Shown one piece after another: positions 12,198 through 23,495 of a DNA stretch of 64,000 nucleotides. Source of the stretch: Alitta virens. Lineage: Eukaryota > Annelida > Polychaeta > Phyllodocida > Nereididae. The translations under genes were made by a program, and so were the position numbers. Numbering within the stretch: position 1 is the stretch's first letter; every line of letters begins with the position of its first letter. The stretch is taken from the NCBI GenBank assembly GCA_932294295.1, contig OW028573.1, positions 63,961,829-64,025,828 on the forward strand, in the 5' to 3' direction. The notes beneath the pieces were generated by a model. It was given only the letters and a program-made list of their open reading frames with translations, did not search any database and had not been told where the DNA came from.

Positions 12198-12207
12198 AAG
12201 ATGGCGG
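12198..12207. promoter_or_regulatory. YY1-like site at GET3 5' end
   Basis: AAGATGGCGG matches the core YY1 element found near start sites of many animal housekeeping genes. It lies about 60 bp upstream of the GET3 start codon, within the likely 5' UTR or start-site region. Role inferred from motif and position only. Confidence 0.4.
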
Positions 12208-12556
12208 TTGTTTACGAAAAAATGATCTCTTTTCTAAATATATGGATTCTGTAACACAGCGACCTGAATATAGTGATTTTGCAAAACAAAACACAATTTA
12301 TTCTAAAAATCATTCATTATCGCCCATGTAAACAAAGACGTGTCAAACTCAGAAAAACACGTGTCATGATACGTAGCTATACTAAAGGTATACGTCACTG
12401 CCGTCACAAAACTCGTCCCTTGACGTTTTGACGATTTTTTGATATGGGGACAACCAAACTTTGACTTGGCAAGTAATTTCGTACATTTAAAGTGCTCTCT
12501 GCAAAGTTTTGCCTGACAACATAGGCTACAGCAGTTGCTTTAATAATGACGTGCAT

Positions 12557-12624
12557 AGGTGGAACCAAAACATTTCTTGCACTGATCTACCACCCCTCTA
12601 TCAGAATGTTTTGGATCTACCCCT
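12557..12624. repeat. Short foldback, CCAAAACATT arms
   Basis: AGGTGGAACCAAAACATT at 12557-12574 is opposed by the reverse complement of AGGGGTAGATCCAAAACATT at 12605-12624. The ends are G-rich and hAT-like in style. It may be a tiny non-autonomous element between GET3 and SPP. Confidence 0.45.
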
Positions 12625-12795
12625 GGACATTATTTGATCCTGCAACTTCAGTCTTCAACATGCTGTTGGCACTGTAGTATGAAAAGAGAATTTCGCCTCT
12701 AGCATAATTTTTTTTGTTGAGCTATCTCAGCTGTCTGTTTACGATTCCAAATAAATCACAAAAAGCCAGATTTTGAAATACAATCAATAGTTGTA

Positions 12796-12801
12796 TTTAT
12801 T
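12796..12801 (-). terminator. Candidate poly(A) signal of SPP
   Basis: AATAAA on the minus strand, about 630 bp after the HM13 stop and about 660 bp before the GET3 start codon. It would give a long AT-rich 3' UTR. Chosen for the canonical hexamer; an earlier ATTAAA near 13345 is an alternative. Confidence 0.4.
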
Positions 12802-13430
12802 TTTCAATTGCAACAACAGACATTGTAGCCATACTCATTACAATAACTTTAGAATATAACATCTGGTGGTTTTTACAATATTGCATGACATAAATGCAAA
12901 CTTTATATTCATGACTTCATAACATGTTTTCAATTTGTCACAATAAAACCTTTAAATATACTGAAAGTCCTGCTGATCACAACATTTAAATTCACACACC
13001 ACTGCTGCACTCTTACACACTCAAAATCAATCACTCCAGAGCACCTGTCATCCATTTCATACTTTTGTACTGTAGCTATAGTTTTCCATACAATTCCAAA
13101 AACTTCACAATGGAAAATACTTTTAAAAGACATTCATATGCCGTAGTATATTTTACAAGATACAATAAGTGTCAATGATTTATGAATTAAAGAATATTGG
13201 TAATCAGTTATAAATTCCTGATACTATGTAACTATGAAATAAATAAGAAAATCTGAAGTACAATATCATGAAACAAATGCCCACCATAGCATGAAGGCTT
13301 TTCTATGAACCAGACAATTCCAGACAATACAAAAAATATATTTTTTAATTAACATATTGAATCGTCATAATATAAAGCAGGTATGTACATCCATAGCCAA
13401 ATTACTCCTATTTTCAAAAAATAATCAGAA

Positions 13431-16400
13431 TCAGTTCTCTTTTTTCCCATCTTTTGATTTTGACGCATTTTCCTGCTCCACTGCTTCTGGGTTGTCTTCA
13501 TAACTGCAAAAGTATAAATGGATTGTCACAGACTTAATTAGTAGTCAATGACAAACTATCAAAATTGTCAGGACACCAACATAAGACATTTACTGTCAGG
13601 AGGGGTTAATATTAAAATATATTTATGAATACAACATTTTGCCATTACTGGGAATATCAAATTTAAATGGAAAAAGAGACATATAAATCTAATCTACATA
13701 TGTAAATTTGCATACATTAAAGGATTGATCAGTGAATTACATGAAATAACCAAGAGTTCCATTAAACACCCACCTGAACAGTTGTTTAATTTCGCCTTTC
13801 AATACTGCAACAGCTAAAGGGAGTCCTATACAAGCAGGCACCAGGTACAACAATGCAGGCTAAAAAAAAAAGAAGAAGAAATTGATAATGCATGGTCAAT
13901 TAAAGCAAGACTGAAGAGATGTCAAGTTACTGAGATTTGTTGCAAACATTTTTTAAATAAATTATACCACATCTTGAACAGGTCATCAAACAATAATATA
14001 GTCAAATTTTCCAATTACCTGCGCATGTTTGAAAACGTGCATGACAAAGATCGTCGCTATAAGTCCCAAGAAGTACGCCAGGAAGCTAGCATAGAAATAA
14101 GTCCTCTTGTTTTTGTTTACGCTGCAAAAAATAAAAGCAAATTTCCATGTGATATCAGAAAACAGATAACAGGCAACTTCAATGCCTAATTGCATTTCAA
14201 TTCCCAACGATATGATATATATTTACCTGACATCAAACCTCAGTAGCAGAGCAATGAATATTCCGGGAATGACTATGTCTCCAAGTCCCAACATTGCAAA
14301 GTTGTTAGCAGACAATCCATTAACCAAGAGATCTTGAGGGAACACCACTGCAACATAATATTAATTTGATAACTACACATTGAGTGCACAATCACTTGCA
14401 AAATATTAACTCTTTTACTGATCCAAATGATAACAAAATATATATACTCACATTTTATTGGTGCCTCAAATGACTTTGCAACTGTTACCATCACATTGGT
14501 CCCGAATACCTGAAAGGAACAGAAAAATATTTGTCAATGCGAAAATCAGCTACTCAGGACTTTCTCTGGAAGGCAGAATAGTTCGACTTTCCACTTGTAA
14601 GTAAGCACATTTTCAATATGAAGCCCACCATAATGTTGGAAAACTTACCCAGAATATGTCGTAAATGAAGAGTCCTCCCAGCAGAATGCATCCAGTGCTT
14701 ACTCTGTTCAGCTGCAACAACTCCACACCATTCACCGCGAATGCCAATCCAAACAAGTTGTTGGCGACCCAGTGCTGAAAATTGGAATTAAACAAATTAA
14801 GCCTGCATTCAATGACAAACTACTCTAACATCATCCTTATTGACCAGAAGACATGCATGGAAACAAACCTTTTTGAGAATGTACCACACTCCAAACCCAG
14901 TGCACATTATGAGGCAGACCAGATCTTTGCGATCGAAGGTATAGTTCATCACATCTATGAAAGAAAGAACATACATTTTTATCTACATATAATTAAGTAT
15001 CACAATAATATTTATGAACACACTTTATTTATGCTTTTTGGAGAAATTTCTCCATAACAAAATTCTTACAACACAGCATAATGACCAAAGAAACAATGAA
15101 CAGCTATGCGCACCTTCTTTCTTGTCTCCTTCCCCTTCTGTGAATATTAGCTGATACTTTGAGTTTGGAAAGCTGTCTGGCAACAACTTATTCACCAAAG
15201 GGCTGAAAGGCACCAAGAGATTATATATGAGTCAAAAGCCAAAATATGGTTTGTATTTTCATTTGAGCACCTACCTATGTACATACACAGTATGTAGCAA
15301 ACCTGAGTAACTTACAGGATACATATTGATACATGTACAAACTTCTGGCAGGTAATAAGCATTAATTATTAACTAGCGGCTGAAAAGTTACCCATAATTA
15401 CCTGAGTATGTGTGCCAGGGCGAGCACTCCTAGAACGAAGAAATACACCGTCAATAATAGATTGATGTACTCTTTGGAAAATATCTGTGGAAGAGAAAAT
15501 CCTGGTGTAATATTCAATAGAAATCATAAAATGACAAAACAAAGAAAACAAATGACAATCGAAAATACATGAATACAAACCTGGAAAAATAAGTAGATCC
15601 CAAAGAGGGTTATACTAGCTATGACCGGAAACATCGCAGCATCTTTGTTTGACATCCTCTCTGGTTTTTCACCAGAAGCCTGGAAGAAATTTGAGTACAT
15701 GAGCAGGTAAAGTGAATTAAAATTAAAAACACACACACAAAAAAAAGTAGACATTGTTGTCTTTCAAAACAAGTGCACTGTCAGCACCAGATGGCAGCCA
15801 CTCAGCTTAATGTTTTGTAGCACCGGACTGAAATTAATGTCAAACCATAATACATAACAGCAATATGATCATTTGACCCATTGAACAAACACTGTTACTA
15901 CATTCATGATATTCAGCCATGATGTCTTATACGCAAATATTTTCATAACAGACTAAGTCTAAACTTCAAAGTCACTTAAAGCATAATTTGGCATTTTACA
16001 TGTTTGTGCAACCTCAGCTCTACCATTTAGTTAGCAAAATGTATCAGTATATTTGTGATCAATATTTATTTAATAATTCTGAATAAATTCAGTGACAATA
16101 TGGGAATACACATAACTTGCATTATAATTTGCATGCTATGTCCTATGACAACAAAAATGCTGGCCTGCCATATGGAACATCAATGCAACAGCTGGTCCAA
16201 TTGTTGAGTTAAGAAGCCACGATAATTTACATCAGTATGTTCAGTAAAAGATACTTTCTTTGGACCAACGCAAAATGAATAGTTAAAATGCGAGTTAACA
16301 CAATTATTCAAACAGGAAGGATTCTTCACTTTATCCCCGGATTGCGAAATTTTCAAGCCGGCATCACGATGATCATTTTTACCTTCTGTTCCTTGTGATA

Positions 16401-16562
16401 TCGCACTGAACGATAAGATCCGAAGAATATCGGCAGTAGGGCCATGATAACAAGACTCCCATACGCCACTGCCATTCCTTCAGGGGTTGATGGGGTCTTA
16501 GCAGTGGCATTTTGAGCCGATTCATTGAGAGCCGCAGCAGTTTCATTCACTACATCAGCCAT
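13431..16562 (-). CDS. HM13: Signal peptide peptidase, ER intramembrane aspartyl protease
   Basis: Eleven coding exons in transcript order: 16562-16383, 15679-15581, 15484-15402, 15202-15114, 14954-14869, 14774-14649, 14509-14452, 14347-14227, 14121-14019, 13859-13774, 13503-13431. Phases agree and give 367 residues (human HM13 377). Catalytic YD is at 217-218, GLGD at 261-264 and the C-terminal PAL motif at 316-318, all in place. Three N-glycosylation sequons (NET, NES, NAT) lie in the first 20 residues. The protein ends in KKEN, a KKxx-type ER retrieval signal like the KKEK end of human HM13. The family cuts remnant signal peptides and some tail-anchored proteins inside the ER membrane. The start ATG has a good context (CAACCATGG). 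The gene looks intact. Confidence 0.97.
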
Positions 16563-16587
16563 GGTTGCTGTTTGCCTAACTCGCTTT

Positions 16588-16595
16588 CCGGAAGT
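16588..16595. promoter_or_regulatory. ETS/GABP-like site at HM13 5' end
   Basis: CCGGAAGT, a canonical ETS-family core, lies 26-33 bp upstream of the HM13 start codon, as is common at TATA-less housekeeping promoters. Nothing else is recognisable up to the MITE at 16847. Confidence 0.4.
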
Positions 16596-16846
16596 CGACG
16601 TGGTATATGAATAACCGAAAAATCAATAGAGGGCAGCACATGCTGATAAAGAGTGCGCAAAATTAACACTAGGGGAGAGAGAGAAAGTTACAGATAGACC
16701 TTTTGTAGATCTATATTAATAATACATAAATTTTAATAACGACGCCTGTTTTGTCAGAGCTGGAAGAAGTGTGTGCATAGGCCTATATATCGTAATTATG
16801 CAAATGTTAGCTCTGCCCGGAATATTCTGAGGAATAGCCTCTCGAT

Positions 16847-16984
16847 CAGTAGCGGATTTAGGGGGAGAGGTTTAGGGAGCTTATCCCGACCCCTTGGTCT
16901 AGTAAAAAAAAAAATCAGTGGTCCCATTTGCAATAAATTTTAAATTGACAACCGACTATGAAAATTTTTCTGGATCCGCCCCTG
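16847..16984. mobile_element. hAT-like MITE upstream of HM13
   Basis: It starts CAGTAGCGGATTTAG and ends CTGGATCCGCCCCTG. The reverse complement of the end, CAGGGGCGGATCCAG, matches the start at 11 of 15 positions. The 138-bp element has an A-run inside and no coding capacity. CAG-GGCGGATC ends are common in hAT-type MITEs. I do not see a clean 8-bp target duplication, so the family is inferred. Confidence 0.5.
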
Positions 16985-17631
16985 ACTATAGTTTGTAAGG
17001 GCCCAAAAAAAAAAAAAAAAATGGTATAAGGTCCAGAGATCCATATTATAAGAATTCTATAAATCTCTCCTGATGTTTCATGCAAAGCACTGGTCCGTTT
17101 ATTAGAATGTAAATTAAGCCTTCGAAGTATTGTGATGCTTCACCGCCAACGCAGCTAATACCTCAGATAGTGTAAAATAAAGAGGTCAATATCATATATG
17201 ACCATACTTTATGGAACTGTCTGCTTTCTGTCACATACAATATAATCTTTTTTTTAGATTATTTGACACAACTAGCGAAAAATCAAATAAATAAACGTTT
17301 CAAGTAAATTTTAGTAAATGTTCTCTGAGATGTATTATGGACCAGCTCTAGCTGTCAGTTTCAAAGATTGCAATAGAGTTCTAATCTTAATAAAAAAAAA
17401 CATGTGGGAGTTTGAATGAAAGAAACCATTGGAAATCTTTCTGATTGAAGTGCATATAATCCATGGAAGTCGGCTTATGAGATGGAGAGCACCATTTGAC
17501 GGTTTTTGAATAGCCTGAAAGTCAGTCTCTATAACTTCTTGCCACCATACTGAGCAGTGTCAGTGTGGGATCAACAGATTGCTTAAAATACAGCATAGGC
17601 TAATGCATCTCATTTTCTTCCAGTATATATG

Positions 17632-17770
17632 AACACTTAGGCTAGTCTAGATGTTTCACATATATATATGGATTTCTTTATATGAGCTATATATTTCTGC
17701 CAGTCCCAGACATCAACACTTAGTCTAGATGTTTTACATATATGTTGGATTTCTTTATATGAGCTATATA
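17632..17770. repeat. Direct duplication, two about 60-bp units
   Basis: 17632-17694 and 17715-17770 share AACACTTAG, GTCTAGATGTTT and GGATTTCTTTATATGAGC in the same order. The second unit is slightly shorter. This is an old local tandem duplication in non-coding DNA. Confidence 0.8.
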
Positions 17771-18856
17771 TGAGCATTGTATTAAAAAAGATGCACCCTG
17801 TTTACAGTTATGTCTGATGATAGCTGATGAAGTATCACTTGCAGAGTGTAGCTAACCTTTCTAAATCGATAAAGGCAATCTAGAGTGCAAATTTTATTGA
17901 CAGTAGGTAATGGGGTAAATATTACAGTAAATTTATAATTGTATGGAATGCTGCATAAATTGCTAGCACCAGTGTCAGAGCATCCGCTCCATTTTCCGAT
18001 TGTAGGATGAATATCCTTTATTTGGTAAAACTCACCAGTGTGTCACTGTCTATAATTTTCATTTTGCAATGAATGTAGGCATCAAGTGAGCCCTGGTGGA
18101 GGGCATTGAATGTGTTTGGTTTATGTTCCTTAAGTCATCCCACTTCACCCGCGCCTTAAGAGCACCTTTCCAGTAAGACCAGGTGGACCTCTTAATTAAG
18201 ACGTCAAAATTAACGTATATAGTATGCATGGTGTAGAATATGTAGCATTGAATGCACTCTAATACATGTAGTACAGTTTGGTCTCTGATAATTTTAATTT
18301 AATGTTCTCGCATGTCTGAATCATATTAATATCTGTCATAGCATATAGACAGTATATTTTATTTTCTATACATGTGTGTTAATCTATAATTTTACTTATA
18401 CATTATTATTCAGATATCTTAAATCAATATCTTATCATCATGGACATTTTGTCATACACTTGATATAAACTATAATACATGAGTGTGCTATGCCTTTTAA
18501 TTACTGAGACAAGATTTGAATTTAGAAAGAACTAAATACACTTCAACATATCCTTAGCAACCAGATTTTAGACCATACCTAGACTTTGTTAGACTTTGGT
18601 TTTGGATAAAGTGCACATTAAAAAAATTAGGTCTTATTCAGTGTCTCAGAAAATAAAAAGACCAGAAATATTCATGTAGAATATGAATCACCATGAGAAC
18701 ACTCTATGGTAAGTACCTACTGCATCTCACGAACCCCTGCAAATTGAGTGTGGCTAGCATGAACCTTGACTATAAATGATATATAAATAAATTCAAGAGT
18801 GACATAGACATGTGACATTAAGATTGAGGTGTCAGAAATGAGGGACTGAAGCAATA

Positions 18857-18886
18857 TGGAATGGACTATGCTAGATGGTGTCATTT
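18857..18886. repeat. 30-bp inverted repeat, left copy
   Basis: Exact reverse complement of 23466-23495 over all 30 bases. It begins TGGAATGGACTATGC and ends GGTGTCATTT. Weak similarity (GTCACTGCTGCGG against ACTGCAGTAACAGCGG) continues inward on both sides, which suggests paired ends of an element or two inverted copies of a short repeat. Confidence 0.85.
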
Positions 18887-19846
18887 GTCACTGCTGCGGG
18901 GACACAAATGAGGTATTCCCTGTAAGCTGCTTGAAGTGCCTGAGTAGTGGTCACATTTCGAATAAATGAGTTGTTTGGTTTTTCCGAGTATTGTTTAGCT
19001 GTTGTCAAGACTACTGAGATGCTGATATGCAAACTTCCTCAAAATACGCTAAAAATGTTATATTAAATTTAAACGAGTCGAAATCCCACATATATGATTT
19101 TGAATTGTGTTTATTTCTCTTCATTGCTCGAGAAAATGGACCGGGTTTTTGTTGGAAATCGCAATGTAAAATGGTAAATACAACTAGAGATGAGAAAACA
19201 GACTTGAGATGACAGACTACCTTTCTACTGAGCTTAACTCTGCACACACCAATGGGAATAAATAATGAGCGACTAGGCCTGCAATAATGCACTGTGACTT
19301 AGGGAATTCATTTGCTCAAATTACCTTTAGCAGACGTCTGCATTTCTTTCTTCATAAGAGACAGAAATCTGGTTACAATTTTATGTTCATTTGACCTCTT
19401 GGCACCAAACTTGCCCTCTGTTCTCATCTTCAACATTGGAAATATGGTCCATTAAATTTAGTTGAACATTTTACAAAAGACAAATCCGTTTACACTTGCA
19501 AGAATTGATATTCGAGGCCAGCTTACAATGCATTTAAGATTTTCTTTAAACTTTTTATCATCTTACTTAAATGTCAATTTGAGTGCATTGTCTACAGATT
19601 TAAGACACTAATGGACTGTCTTGAGGTTTCAAGGATTTATATAAAAGTAATACATAATGTAAGCTACTTTATTGTATATAAGATTATTAACAAACAACAT
19701 ACTATAGAGCAGATATCACAAACAAGGGCTATGCAGGGATTTTCGTTTTTACAAAAACATAATTAACTTGTTCGGGTAATTAATTATCTCCCTGCAAAAA
19801 CGAACATATTGTGATAATCATGCCACAACATTTGACTAATATTGTC

Positions 19847-20150
19847 TCAATATTAAAGTGTGGACCCTAAAAAGACTTGCCAGTCATGTGTTAAAATACT
19901 ATTCCCAACGACGATTGCCTGAATTTCTTGACAACATTCAATATTATAGACCATATGTTGTCACAAGGTGATAACACACACTTCCAAAAAATTTCAGCAA
20001 TATTTGAGATAATATTTCCCACAGATATTACAAAAATTTCAGCACAACATTAAAATTATTATTTTAACTCACATTATGCCAATATATGCAGAACATGTTG
20101 TCACATTGTTAAAGTGTGGACCCTAGAAAAGCCTGCAGGCATTGTTTTAA
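19847..20150. repeat. Degenerate tandem duplication, about 255-bp period
   Basis: TTAAAGTGTGGACCCTA followed by AAAAG and a CTTGC/CCTGC block occurs near 19852 and again near 20109. ATGTTGTCACA and AAAATTTCAGCA also recur in this stretch. No coding content seen. Confidence 0.5.
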
Positions 20151-23100
20151 TGATATAACCAAACAAACTTGTCAAAATAATTTCACCATGTTAATTACAT
20201 TATAAAATGTTGCAGTAACCTTCCTTTAATCTTTTTCAGTGTAATGTTTTATTAATGTTTTCCCAACATGCCACGTACAACATGACAGAAAGTTTTGTGT
20301 TCAGACCAAACAACCAGCCAAATCCTTGTGTGAATTAGGTCAGTGGAAGCAGCCTTATTGACAGGGACAACCTTCTTTTTGGATTGGGTTGTGGGAATCA
20401 CACAAGTGTCAGCAATATAGCAAGTAGATTGTCAGGTTGTCAAAGAGAGAGATCCATTTGACAGTCTTGAATGGGGCCTAATACTAGCAGCAGCTGCAAT
20501 GGTTCTACTACTATTCATAATGATGGCAATATGAGATCAAGAACTTGCTTTGAAATCTGTTGATGTCTATGCACGTCGTAGAGAGTGACAAGGTAGTCAA
20601 CAAATGTTCTGCTGGTACTCAACTGAACAAAGTATTGTTTTTGATATTTGAAACACCACAATTGCAGAGAATTGAAAAAGAGGCTTTAACAGAATGTCCA
20701 TAATCGGCTGCTGCCAGAAGAGTATCACTAGATTTTGCAGAATTTTGGCCATTTTTATTTGCAAGGACCACAAGGACCAAGACAGCAGAGAAGTGCAGAA
20801 AGAATGTCGAATTGAACTTATATAATATTTTAGTGTGTTTGTCAATCGGTCTCTGGGCGTTGGAGCCTTCTGGTTTCACCAAAAATGTACCTAATGGGGT
20901 CCTTTGTTGCAGATGCAGAACGGTGACCCTTGACACAAAAAGCACACCATGGACTCCTGATCCAATGGGGGCAACGCCCTGTAATACAACACCCAGAATT
21001 ACATTTGATATTACTCTGCCAAATACACAAATCGACCAGTCCATTTTTGCTCTTTCCAATCTTATTCTGTCAACTTTGGAATGGCATCTACATGTATTTT
21101 ACTCTACGAATCATCAATTCGTTGGAGTTCTAAAGCATTGTTTCTTTTATGTTACTGTTTATTTCTATACTTCATTAGATAGAATTGTATAGGCCTAAAG
21201 AGAATACCAGCTTAAGTAGAGCCTCAGACTGTAGCAAATTAACAAAAGTTGACACTATACGGAAATCTATGTGACATCCATAGCAAAACTAATCTCTTTG
21301 GAGACAGGACACATGTCATTGCTGTTGTCAAGTCACTATATTTCATCGTGAAATATTATCTGGCAGCTTTAAAGAAGTAACTGATCTCTACAGAATGTTG
21401 GCATCTAGTCTAGCCACAAACATCCTTCTTAAATTAAGAATGTGGAGAAATATAATTGTGTCCAAAATGCGCCTGGTATGAGCAAACAAATTGTGTGCAT
21501 TTTATGGCATTTGACCCTGTGCATTGCTCTGCAGACAACAAAAAACACAAACCGCCTAACAGGATAAAAGAAAGGCACCAGAAACCAAATCGTGCATAAT
21601 ACGCTTACATGTTTCCATGGAAACAATTTTCAACCTGCTCCACTTATATATATTTTTGCAGCAAGGCTTAGTATTTTTAGGTTAGGTATCATGGTCTAAA
21701 AATTCGAGGCTTACATTTCACACCAGGGTCCAGGGTAACAACAAGGTCACTCGTAAGAAACCCTACTCAGCCTACTGACATGAACGTATGCGTTTATCAT
21801 AAGAGCCCCTGGTGTTCCATGCTCCTAACACAGTTAATTTAAGTTCCTTTTTATGCAATCCTTTGCCTGTTCGCAGCTTAGCTGGCAAGCACAAGCTGGC
21901 ACCATTCTTGATTCAAGGGTTCATTGCATAATAAATTGTATAAGAACCCAGATCTATTGCTTATAATAATGCCTGTAATACAACAGGGTTATTAACTATA
22001 TCAACAAGGTTCATTTAATGAGATATAAGTTGACTATTTTATCCCAATACGTGAGGTTCTGATGAAATTGTGTGGTTCTAACACAGCAGATACGACACCA
22101 TGCAATGCATGTTACTGAAATGAAGAAAAAAAGTAATGGTCAAATCCCCTAACAGGTTACAGGATTATTATGTCTCGTATATGTATAAATACCAAGTCGA
22201 GGGGACCAACCATACTATGAGTATTATGGCCATGGCTATCGGCTGAACGTAGCTGCATGTATGTCTATTCTATATTGCACGTTTTTGACTGGCCCTTCCA
22301 ACACTCGACCTTTAAACAACCCTTCTGACCTGAGTGAATATTGACCCACTGACCAAACATTAATCCACTAGCTTGGTTGATGGTTCACTAGCCTGATATA
22401 AGGGCTGAAGCTAGAGTGTTCGTGGCATACAGATCACCAAGGGCAAAACCTTGATTAGCATGTGAATCCCAGCAACGGTGAGACCAGCCAGCCATCAGGA
22501 CTCACCACAGAGAGACTTGAGTGTGGCCATAATGAAATCTGACAAAGAGAAATACCTTTTGGGCAGGGACACTTCCACGCGAAAGACATATGAGCATGCT
22601 TGAGACTTATGGACACAATGTACACATATCCAGTTAATTATAATAAGTTCCATTAAAAACGGCCTGTCAAATTAAACCTAGACAAAGCTAGACAATTTCT
22701 GCTATACAAAGCTACCTGCCACTAAATGAAACTGTCTGGTTATTGCTGGCTACTCAAAGCCAGATCTAAAGTACATGAAGTACCATCTGGTGCATAAGTT
22801 TAGTTACGCATATTTGTTATTTCTTGTTAAAAAGATGCATGTCTATGGCAAACATATCTATGATATATTAGATACATTCCTTACATTTACCAAGGTGTAA
22901 ATTTTTTCAGTTGTGGTAGATGTAAGCCGACTATTAGCTAGAAGTAGACAGAAGCAGCTGCCTCTAGCCAGGTATAGCTGGCTAGAGTCGACCATATTTT
23001 ATGAAACTAACTATATATAGAGTGCATTGAAAATTACTGACTACTGACAAATTGTCTTATGCAATTAAGGATTCTTACTAACATACTTACCAAGAAGATT

Positions 23101-23465
23101 TTCAGTAATTTGATTTCTGTCACAGTTGCGGCTAGCATGATAAGCTTAGTACATACAAAACTGCTTGGACTGTAATGTTACAGGTCAAACGTTTTGCGAT
23201 AAATAGTTTTTGCTCAGCAAATTTGTCCACCACACATTGACAACGTTGATAATTAGTGAATTAGCTTTGCCTGGAGGGAGGATTTATCAACAAGTAATAA
23301 GACACTTGATGGACCAAGTATATTTAGCTACTTTGTACTAATGATTACAATTAGTAGGCGATAGGATGTAGCTAATTTCCGGTATCAATTTTGTATAACA
23401 ACTGACCTGGCTTAATTTTTATATTTATTTAGGTGGGAGTGTGCTGTTACCGCTGTTACTGCAGT

Positions 23466-23495
23466 AAATGACACCATCTAGCATAGTCCATTCCA
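23466..23495. repeat. 30-bp inverted repeat, right copy
   Basis: Perfect inverted partner of 18857-18886, with 4,579 bp between them. No transposase-like frame is recognisable in the interval. Confidence 0.85.

Larger units (their letters stand above)
12208..13430. other. GET3-SPP intergenic region and SPP 3' UTR
   Basis: No exon visible. It holds the GET3 upstream region, with a CACGTG E-box near 12359 and TGACGTTTTGACG near 12420, then a short foldback at 12557-12624, and the probable 3' UTR of the SPP gene from about 12796 up. The two genes are in tandem with separate signals. I see no sign of an operon. Confidence 0.5.

Noticed and set aside
20619..21059. 146-residue minus-strand frame as a gene or transposase
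   Set aside because: No motif of any transposase or other family is recognisable, and overlapping frames are open on the other strand (20812-21192). Kept only as a note within the inverted-repeat interval.
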